A DNA stretch of 20,877 bases. Origin: a virus. A program made the translations under genes and the position numbers. Below the pieces are notes generated by a model. The model searched no databases. It was not told the origin of the DNA and saw only the letters and a program-made list of their open reading frames with translations. The stretch spans positions 1 through 20,877 of the IMG/VR virus record IMGVR_UViG_3300009181_000433, one strand, 5' to 3'. This document shows positions 15,108-20,877 of this stretch, piece after piece; position 1 is the first letter of the stretch, and each line of letters begins with the position of its first letter.

Positions 15108-15133
15108 AAAAATGCCGTACTATAGTACGGCAT
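15108..15133 (-). terminator. Rho-independent terminator after the tail tube gene
   Basis: Perfect 9-base arms ATGCCGTAC and GTACGGCAT (15112-15120 and 15125-15133) around TATA, with the minus strand then running into a T tract (15112-15108). It lies 25 bases beyond the tube gene stop and before the next gene. The stem is GC-rich against an AT-rich background. It would end the sheath/tube transcript. Confidence 0.85.
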
Positions 15134-15158
15134 GATATCCATTTACGTTTTTAAGATA

Positions 15159-15818
15159 TTAAAATCTAGGCGTAATTGCTTGAACGGCGTTTTGAACTGC
15201 TCTATTAGCAGCACCTCTAAGTACTCCACTGACTTGAGCGCCAACGCCTCTTGCTGTTGTAGCAATACCACCCTTAGTTTGTCTAAAGTAATGATAAGCA
15301 ACATTACAATCAAAGTTTTGAACTTCACCTGTTGATGTTATATCATATGCTAATGCAGCTACGTCTCTAATACTAACACCAACTAATTGGTATTGTGATA
15401 CAACATTTAATTGTTTGTCAAGTTGAGCAAGATCAATTACTGCATCAGGACCTGGTATAAAATAATTACCTGTGCTAGTTGCATCATCAAAGGTTGCTCT
15501 AGAAACTGCTAATAACTTCTGTCTTAATGACTGAGCTTCGTCAGCATAAAAATTGATTGTATAGCTATCGCTCCCAGCGTATGTAGCAACGCCTGGCACG
15601 TTAAAATTTAATCCCATATATGGTACTGGAATATTTGTAATGTTTCTTGCTGGTAAGCTTGCTGTTCTGGCATATACTAAATCGTTATCATCTAGTAATA
15701 ACCCACCCCCGTTGAGGCCGAAATTAATGTTAAGCACTCTAAATAGATTTGAGCGTGAGAAATCTTTTGATTGTGCTGTCTGATAGAAATTTGTAATTGT
15801 TTGGTTGACGTCTGCCAT
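15159..15818 (-). CDS. gp19: Tail tube protein gp19
   Basis: 219 aa, longer than T4 gp19 (163). The family pattern is clear: an N-terminal SRSNLFRVLNINFG strand, then YARTASLPARNITNIPVPYM, FNVPGVATYAGSDSYTINFY, a loop DATSTGNYFIPGPD, and the closing strand EVQNFDCNVAYHYFR. It forms the hexameric rings of the inner tube that the sheath surrounds. The C-terminal extension (GGIATTARGVGAQVSGVLRG... ) is Gly/Ala/Arg-rich and extra to T4. It follows the sheath gene with one small ORF between, is preceded by AATAAATA five bases before the ATG, and is followed by a strong terminator, so it can be made in large amount. Confidence 0.9.
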   Translation of the reverse strand: MADVNQTITNFYQTAQSKDFSRSNLFRVLNINFGLNGGGLLLDDNDLVYARTASLPARNITNIPVPYMGLNFNVPGVATYAGSDSYTINFYADEAQSLRQKLLAVSRATFDDATSTGNYFIPGPDAVIDLAQLDKQLNVVSQYQLVGVSIRDVAALAYDITSTGEVQNFDCNVAYHYFRQTKGGIATTARGVGAQVSGVLRGAANRAVQNAVQAITPRF

Positions 15819-15823
15819 GTTAT

Positions 15824-15831
15824 TATTTATT
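15824..15831 (-). promoter_or_regulatory. Late-promoter-like AATAAATA before tail tube
   Basis: AATAAATA, five bases, ATG. There is no Shine-Dalgarno in the available space, although the tube protein must be among the most abundant late products. Confidence 0.55.
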
Positions 15832-15834
15832 GTT

Positions 15835-16026
15835 TTAGCCTAAAATTAACTGATTATTTGATGCTTCGTTTTTACTATCTAAAAGTATATTCTTTATACT
15901 AATATCTTTCTTAGTATACCAAACGTTATTAATAAGATACCCCACTGAAGTTACCTCTTGGATAACTCCAGTACGTTCATTACTATCAAACGATGTTGTG
16001 AAAAACACTGTATTGCCTTTATTCAT
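15835..16026 (-). CDS. Small 63-aa protein between sheath and tube
   Basis: ATG start with ATTAAATA five bases before it. The sequence (MNKGNTVFFTTSFDSNERTG, then VIQEVTSVGYLINNVWYTKK) reads as short beta strands like a small SH3/KOW-type barrel, followed by a helical tail. I do not recognise a family. T4 has no gene at this place between 18 and 19. Its own promoter-like element and position argue that it is a real late gene, perhaps a minor virion or tail assembly factor. Confidence in coding is moderate since it is short. Confidence 0.65.
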   Translation of the reverse strand: MNKGNTVFFTTSFDSNERTGVIQEVTSVGYLINNVWYTKKDISIKNILLDSKNEASNNQLILG

Positions 16027-16031
16027 TATAA

Positions 16032-16039
16032 TATTTAAT
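16032..16039 (-). promoter_or_regulatory. Late-promoter-like ATTAAATA before the 63-aa ORF
   Basis: ATTAAATA, five bases (TTATA), ATG on the minus strand. It shares the same core as the elements at 11225 and 15097. Confidence 0.5.
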
Positions 16040-16041
16040 TT

Positions 16042-16084
16042 TATAGGTTATAATAAGTTATATCCGGTATAGGTTATAACTTAT
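16042..16084 (-). repeat. 12-bp direct repeat and 10-bp inverted repeat at the end of the sheath gene
   Basis: TATAGGTTATAA occurs twice, at 16042-16053 and 16068-16079. Overlapping it, ATAAGTTATA (16053-16062) and TATAACTTAT (16075-16084) form a perfect inverted repeat with a 12-base loop. The hairpin includes the sheath stop codon (16081-16083). The stem has almost no G/C and no T tract follows closely, so it is a weak terminator candidate and may be an RNA processing or attenuation site. Confidence 0.65.
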
Positions 16085-18486
16085 CCAACTAACTCGTTAA
16101 AGTTAGCACTTGTACGAGTTGCGTAGAAATTAACCAATATAAACTCTGCTGTTCTTACTGGCTTGAGATATATATCAACGACAAGTTCGTTTTGATCGAT
16201 AATACTAGGTGTATTATTACGTTCATCGCATACGATAAGATAATCATACAACCCTTCAGTATTCTTAGCATAGTCGAATATAGGAGTTAATGTATTGATT
16301 ACTCTTGTTCTTGTTAAAAGCGTGTTAGGTTCAAATACGAAAAACTTTACTGTTTGAGCAGTTGCTTTTTCAAGTGATAAGAATAACCGTCTTACGTTAA
16401 TTCTATCAAATGCACTTGGTTGCTTTAACATTGTCTTTTGACCATATATTACAAACCCTTCATTTGGAAAGAATGCAACTGGATTTGCATTTACTTTATA
16501 CAATTGATCTCTTTGTTTTTGTTTTGGCTTTAATGCTAAGTCAGCTGCACCTCTTACTGAGCCTCTTGTAAACCCTGCTGGTGCATACCAAGGTTGGTAT
16601 ACTGAATCTGTACTTGCCATTGCGGCTGCTGCAAAACCAGAGAATGGCACCCAGCAAAAGTCACCTAATGCACTATCAAACACCTTACACCAATTTGCAT
16701 ATACTGTTGAATAACTTGTATTGAACGGTGCAAGCACATTTCTAATAGGGCTATACATATTCAATGAGAAGTTATTATTTGGATCAGCTAATGGTAAGAA
16801 ATTAGTACCTTGAACGAATATGTTTCTTGGTAAATCACCAACAAACAGATGATCCTTTCTTCTTAATCCTGCAAAATCTGAATACCTATTAAAGATTGTT
16901 GCGTAATTAGCTGCAAATGTTGCGGCAGTACCAGTAACATTGTCTGGGTTTGTTGTATATAACCCGCTAATTGCAGATACAAATATTGTATCATCAAAAT
17001 AATGTTGAGCTGAGGATAATGTAGGGGTATTGTTTATATATTCACTTACCGCAAATATTGTCGTCATACCAGCATCAATTGAAACATCAACGTTGTATAC
17101 TTCTGTGTTTTCAGCAATATCAAACATTCTATCAAGCTTTAATGGTATTGAACCGAGATCTTTTGTCTTTAAGTTCGTATCTGTATATGCCCCTGTTGGA
17201 TATAAATTATCTACTGGTGTTAATACTGTATAGCATGATCCTAAAGCTGCTGATAACAATGTAACTTGTGTATTAGCTGTTGCTGAATTTACTATACCAT
17301 ATTGCGCTGAAAGATTATACAATAATGTGCTAGGAGCTACATAAGCTGATGTAACCATTCTAACTTTATTAGTTGGTACACCGGCATTTGATAACCAAGT
17401 TGAACCGTTCTTATGAGAAATAAAGTCATTAACGAGTATTGTAACATTAGGTGATGTATCTTCTCTTGTTTCTAAGAAAAAGCTTACTGGTTGACCACCG
17501 TTTTGCGAATTAAGCTGTCTCCAATAATCGAGTGAACCAATATATCTTTCACTAAACACATAATCGAGCTTGATTGAGTCTGGCGAAAATACTGATTGCT
17601 TTAATTTAAATAAACCAAAAGATAAAGTATCATCGAAATTAACAGTATCAATATTAAATGTACTTGCATTCTCTAATACTTGTGATAAGCTATTGCCTTG
17701 CTGGCCATAATTTAAAACCCCTGCAGGTTGATTATCAGATAATGATGATAGACTGAAATTTAATCTAGTCGATGGTACAGTAATATAATTCGTTGTGTTT
17801 GTAGCACTTTGCGTTACAGTTTGTACAGTTAAGATGTCATCAAAGTTTGATGTAGGACTTAAATTAGAATTGTCTATAATACCAACATAATATCCTTCAA
17901 ATAAATTGTTAACTGTTGTTTGAGCTTTGTTGAGCACAATCATACCAGCATTTCCTAAATCGCTAAATGCATTAAATGATGATTTGCCTGTGTTGCTCCA
18001 ATTAAAGCCACTACCTTGTAAAATATTATCGTATTGTTGCGCTGTTAACTCGAAGTGAGTTGGTTCACCAAATACATAAAGTACACCAGATGCTTGAGCA
18101 TTGTATGTAGTTAAGAATTTACCATATTGTGATGGCTGATTTGTATAGTCAATGTTAATTGCAGAGCAAGGATAAACTAACGCACCATAATTTGCACCAA
18201 ACCCCGTGCCGTTATTTGCACCGTAAGGTAACTTATATGTATAAACATTTGCTGTTGTATTAAGCAGAGGAGCTACTGAATGGTAAAAATATCTTTCAGC
18301 AGGTGTCTGAGGTTGACCATAGATATTAGTAAAATCAGATAAACTTGTAACTTGTAAAACTTCATCAGTAGGACCGGTAGCAGCAAACCCTGCTACTAAC
18401 ACGTTTGTACCTGTAGGTACCACTGGACCTTGAGATAAATCAATTTCTGAAATTTGTACGCCTGGAGATTCAATTGAGCGAGCCAT
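16081..18486 (-). CDS. gp18: Tail sheath protein gp18
   Basis: 801 aa, against 659 in T4. The N terminus MARSIESPGVQISEIDLS and GTNVLVAGFAATGPTDEVLQ are typical of contractile sheaths, as is the C-terminal domain: VNANPVAFFPNEGFVIYGQK, MLKQPSAFDRINVRRLFLSL, then FEPNTLLTRTRVINTLTPIF and VVDIYLKPVRTAEFILVNFY. The C-terminal domain makes the strand-exchange mesh that couples neighbouring subunits during contraction. The extra ~140 residues lie in the middle region, where sheath insert domains are exposed on the outer surface. A CATAAATA element lies seven bases before the ATG. It is followed by a small ORF and the tube gene. Confidence 0.96.
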   Translation of the reverse strand: MARSIESPGVQISEIDLSQGPVVPTGTNVLVAGFAATGPTDEVLQVTSLSDFTNIYGQPQTPAERYFYHSVAPLLNTTANVYTYKLPYGANNGTGFGANYGALVYPCSAINIDYTNQPSQYGKFLTTYNAQASGVLYVFGEPTHFELTAQQYDNILQGSGFNWSNTGKSSFNAFSDLGNAGMIVLNKAQTTVNNLFEGYYVGIIDNSNLSPTSNFDDILTVQTVTQSATNTTNYITVPSTRLNFSLSSLSDNQPAGVLNYGQQGNSLSQVLENASTFNIDTVNFDDTLSFGLFKLKQSVFSPDSIKLDYVFSERYIGSLDYWRQLNSQNGGQPVSFFLETREDTSPNVTILVNDFISHKNGSTWLSNAGVPTNKVRMVTSAYVAPSTLLYNLSAQYGIVNSATANTQVTLLSAALGSCYTVLTPVDNLYPTGAYTDTNLKTKDLGSIPLKLDRMFDIAENTEVYNVDVSIDAGMTTIFAVSEYINNTPTLSSAQHYFDDTIFVSAISGLYTTNPDNVTGTAATFAANYATIFNRYSDFAGLRRKDHLFVGDLPRNIFVQGTNFLPLADPNNNFSLNMYSPIRNVLAPFNTSYSTVYANWCKVFDSALGDFCWVPFSGFAAAAMASTDSVYQPWYAPAGFTRGSVRGAADLALKPKQKQRDQLYKVNANPVAFFPNEGFVIYGQKTMLKQPSAFDRINVRRLFLSLEKATAQTVKFFVFEPNTLLTRTRVINTLTPIFDYAKNTEGLYDYLIVCDERNNTPSIIDQNELVVDIYLKPVRTAEFILVNFYATRTSANFNELVG

Positions 18487-18493
18487 ATGTAAT

Positions 18494-18501
18494 TATTTAT
18501 G
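18494..18501 (-). promoter_or_regulatory. Late-promoter-like CATAAATA before tail sheath
   Basis: CATAAATA, seven bases, ATG. Again no Shine-Dalgarno fits between the element and the start. Confidence 0.55.
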
Positions 18502-18517
18502 ATTTTGCGGACAACTT

Positions 18518-19123
18518 TTACAACAATTCAGCAAAGAACTGAGAAAAGGCAAATGAAAAAGAAGATTCAATTTCACCAGGCTCTCTATAATTATAATCTA
18601 TCCCATTAAGGAGAACAGGAAATGCTTTGGTGTAAGTAAATTTAATAACATTGACATCAAATTCATCTTTACCGAAGATTGTTAAATCAGTTTGGTATTG
18701 ACTTGGGCTTAATTTTACTGGTAATTTGGTATACTCTACAGGAGGTATAGTTGGGTCATCTGAATTATAAAATGATTCCTTTTCATTATTAAGAATATCC
18801 AGCCATTTATATATAGCCCAGTAATTGTTAAATCTGTTATCAATAGTGAAGTTAACAGTTATATTATTATATGGTGGTCTACTATGAGAAGACAATTTAT
18901 ACGTCTGGCCACTATAGCCTGCTGCTACTTCTGGTACAGATATCTCTGGAATAACTGATCCGAACACTGAAAATTGAACTGAATTTTCATTTACTGAGTT
19001 ATTACTTCTACCTTTCAATGATTGGTTATTAATGTCTCTCATAACTGGCGGTAAGTTAACCACAAGTAAAAACTTATCTAACCTATTCTTATTGAGTTGT
19101 GATTGTGTTACTTTATCTATCAT
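18518..19123 (-). CDS. Tube-fold structural protein between terminase and sheath
   Basis: 201 aa, starting 11 bases inside the end of the terminase gene. The pattern SVFGSVIPEISVPEVAAGYS, then PYNNITVNFTIDNRFNNYWA and the closing FDVNVIKFTYTKAFPVLLNG matches the beta-barrel layout of tail-tube-type proteins and resembles the end strands of the tube protein at 15159 and the initiator-like protein at 14195. T4 has no gene between 17 and 18. It may be a tube-related completion, terminator or neck protein. A TATAAAATA variant element lies four bases before the ATG. Structural role likely; exact name not assigned. Confidence 0.7.
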   Translation of the reverse strand: MIDKVTQSQLNKNRLDKFLLVVNLPPVMRDINNQSLKGRSNNSVNENSVQFSVFGSVIPEISVPEVAAGYSGQTYKLSSHSRPPYNNITVNFTIDNRFNNYWAIYKWLDILNNEKESFYNSDDPTIPPVEYTKLPVKLSPSQYQTDLTIFGKDEFDVNVIKFTYTKAFPVLLNGIDYNYREPGEIESSFSFAFSQFFAELL

Positions 19124-20804
19124 TGTGTATTTTATATCCGAGTTGAATTAAATTTTCCATTTCACTAAGACCGGTATTTTTATCTGATAAAATGGTAGGC
19201 ATTGCTGAGTTGTTACCATCCGTATCATTATAAAGAGAACCTGGGTTAGTATAATATTTAATACCAAAATCTAATTGCTTTAATATAAGAGGTCTATTAT
19301 TAGAGTCATGTTGTATAACTTCAAAGTGCTTGTCTACTAAATCTTTATCTAATATAATTAACGCCCATACAAAGCTCATCACTCTATCATCATGGTAGCC
19401 AGCTCCTTTTTTAGCTGACCAGGTACCGTTGCTATGGCGAACAAAACTTTTAAATTCTTTTAAAAGATTTATATCCCTGATCTGTACTACTTCAAGTTGG
19501 TTTACCCAATACCTCATATTAGTTATACCAGTATACTTTGTATTTGTATGTACTACAATGCCTAGTTGGTCTTTTTGTCTACCTGCTGTAGCTGCTCCCC
19601 ATGAAACAATATTATCATATCCAAATGTATTGCGTAGCCCATCAACAACTTGGGCACCACAATTATTTCTTTCAACACAAACAAGTGGTCTACCCCATTG
19701 AGCTAAAATTTCATTTAACTTACTTGTAAAGTTTACTGGTGATATACCACTATTATGATAACATGCAACTTGTCTTATATTTGTTAATTCAGTTATGTCT
19801 ATAACTTGTATGACGGTTGCATCTTTATCTATACCTTCGCTGACGTCAACCCCAGCCACGTAAATTCTATCATCTTTAGGTTCTTCCCAAATTTGATAGT
19901 TGCCTTCTTCCATAACATATAACGGCTGTTTTATATATACAGACAACTTACTATATAACTCTTCATTGACAGAACTCTCACCTGAGTCTAAGAATTCACA
20001 ATTAAATTCTTGATTGAAGGCATCTAAACTACCGATAGTTGCAACAGTTTCAATTTTCCATTTTTCATCTCTACCAGGAATTTCATTCCATAAAATTTTA
20101 TCTCCAGCCCAACCGTTCTTATTATTTTCAGCACCTGAATATAATGTATGGAATAAATTACCAGTACCGTTAGCAGTTGATGCAATAAAAATTTTAGATT
20201 TTTTAGATGATGAAACGATTGGATAAACTGATTTCCAAAACTCTTCAACTAAATGAGGTTCAATAAATGCTAACTCATCTAATAATAGAACGTTTATTGA
20301 TTGTCCTCTTGCTGCTGTACCTGTTGTGGTTGATATACCTATTCTACAACCATTTGCTAATGACATTGATGTCTTGCCGTATTCTTTTACGCCAGGTTTA
20401 ATCCAATTTGGTAACTCTTCGTATGCTAATCTAATTCTTCTAAAGATTTCTATAGCAGTGTTTTCTTTATTTGCAACAATTAATATGCTTTGATCTTCTT
20501 GAAAACAAGCAACCCATAAAGCATATATGGTAAACAGGGTCGTTTTACCAATCTGTCTGCTGGCTAATAATATAAAGAACCTATTATCTCTCATCTTTCT
20601 CAGAACTCTTTTTTGACATAAATGTAACTCTATGCATTGCTTACCTTCATCTAATGAAACAATGTGAAAATAGTTTTCAGCAAAGTAAAGTATGTTATTT
20701 GCACATTTTTTTAATGACGTTGCCATCTCCGCAGTATATTCAAACTGAGAGTCGCTAGCAGGTAGGTTCGGGTTATTTAGGTAATTCTGTTTGTTTTTAA
20801 TCAC
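19113..20804 (-). CDS. gp17: Terminase large subunit (gp17-like), ATPase-nuclease DNA packaging motor
   Basis: 563 aa from a GTG start (20802-20804), against 610 in T4. Motor domain: Walker A ASRQIGKTT (81-89, Lys87), Walker B NVLLLDE (171-177, Asp176/Glu177), coupling motif STANGTG (209-215). Nuclease domain of the RNase H fold: VAGVDVSEG with Asp320, VCVERN with Glu378, and HDDRVMSF with Asp472/Asp473. It cuts concatemeric DNA and pumps it into the prohead through the portal. The start codon choice is based on the first in-frame initiator after the divergent promoter-like region; an ATG at residue 27 (MATSLKKC) is the main alternative but would remove part of the N terminus. The gene overlaps the next tail gene by 11 bases. 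No small-subunit gene is next to it. Confidence 0.96.
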   Translation of the reverse strand: MIKNKQNYLNNPNLPASDSQFEYTAEMATSLKKCANNILYFAENYFHIVSLDEGKQCIELHLCQKRVLRKMRDNRFFILLASRQIGKTTLFTIYALWVACFQEDQSILIVANKENTAIEIFRRIRLAYEELPNWIKPGVKEYGKTSMSLANGCRIGISTTTGTAARGQSINVLLLDELAFIEPHLVEEFWKSVYPIVSSSKKSKIFIASTANGTGNLFHTLYSGAENNKNGWAGDKILWNEIPGRDEKWKIETVATIGSLDAFNQEFNCEFLDSGESSVNEELYSKLSVYIKQPLYVMEEGNYQIWEEPKDDRIYVAGVDVSEGIDKDATVIQVIDITELTNIRQVACYHNSGISPVNFTSKLNEILAQWGRPLVCVERNNCGAQVVDGLRNTFGYDNIVSWGAATAGRQKDQLGIVVHTNTKYTGITNMRYWVNQLEVVQIRDINLLKEFKSFVRHSNGTWSAKKGAGYHDDRVMSFVWALIILDKDLVDKHFEVIQHDSNNRPLILKQLDFGIKYYTNPGSLYNDTDGNNSAMPTILSDKNTGLSEMENLIQLGYKIHNDR

Positions 20805-20810
20805 GGGCGA

Positions 20811-20818
20811 TATAAATA
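20811..20818 (+). promoter_or_regulatory. Perfect T4-type late element TATAAATA, plus strand, at a divergent start
   Basis: TATAAATA, five bases (TTTAC), ATG at 20824. The core lies in the palindrome TAAATATTTA, so the minus strand also reads TAAATA, 12 bases before the terminase GTG. One short element may therefore serve both directions. Confidence 0.6.
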
Positions 20819-20823
20819 TTTAC

Positions 20824-20877
20824 ATGTCAATGGCTAATAATCTATTAGAAATATGGGGTTTGTATAACAGCAAAGTG
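20824..20877 (+). CDS. Start of an unknown plus-strand gene, cut by the window end
   Basis: Eighteen codons are visible from ATG 20824 (MSMANNLLEIWGLYNSKV); a second ATG two codons later is an alternative. The frame is open to the edge. A perfect TATAAATA lies five bases before the first ATG. The sequence is too short to identify; the late element suggests a virion or packaging function, divergent from terminase. Confidence 0.55.
   Translation, partial: MSMANNLLEIWGLYNSKV

Noticed and set aside
15112-15133. Perfect palindrome as attachment or operator site
   Set aside because: Position after the tube stop and the following T tract fit a terminator better, and no integrase is seen.
1-20877. 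tRNA genes
   Set aside because: The window is almost fully coding and no cloverleaf or TTC-A-A loop pattern was noticed in the short gaps; a tRNA scan was not possible.

Overview
This is an AT-rich segment from the structural-gene cluster of a T4-like myovirus (contractile-tailed Caudoviricetes). The call rests on a terminase large subunit (gp17-like), tail sheath (gp18), tail tube (gp19), baseplate wedge proteins gp53, gp25 and gp6, a dUTPase and a gp44-type clamp loader. No bacterial genes, tRNAs, insertion sequences or CRISPR arrays are seen. The host cannot be named from the window. The low GC and the Ser/Ile/Thr/Pro repeat adhesin-like protein fit environmental T4-like phages.

Layout, read right to left because most genes are on the minus strand. 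First come terminase, a tube-fold structural protein, sheath, a 63-aa ORF and tail tube, closed by a strong hairpin terminator (15112-15133). Next is a tube-initiator-like protein with a G/P-rich repeat tail, two baseplate/hub-assembly-like proteins, and a tape-measure-like protein split by a frameshift. A four-gene block with ATGA overlaps follows: gp48-like cap, gp53, a hub-like protein and an unknown. An island of other genes interrupts the tail genes: a plus-strand candidate small terminase, then minus-strand dUTPase and clamp loader, then a plus-strand unknown. Finally come gp25, gp6, an 86-aa ORF and a large mosaic repeat protein that runs off the left edge. A plus-strand gene begins at 20824 and runs off the right edge.

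The structural genes together encode the DNA-packaging motor, the contractile tail tube and sheath, the baseplate and a probable receptor-contacting protein. dUTPase and the clamp loader belong to early DNA metabolism.

Two themes deserve attention. (1) Ten gene starts carry a TAAATA core, like the T4 late-promoter -10 element, only 5-9 bases before ATG and mostly without a Shine-Dalgarno. Early-type genes lack it. If these are promoters, the late transcripts would be leaderless or nearly so. (2) Three genes carry single-base lesions: a TGA inside the repeat protein, a one-base loss just after Walker A in the clamp loader, and a one-base gain in the tape-measure candidate. Three lesions in 21 kb may reflect sequencing error rather than biology, and reads should be checked before any is interpreted.
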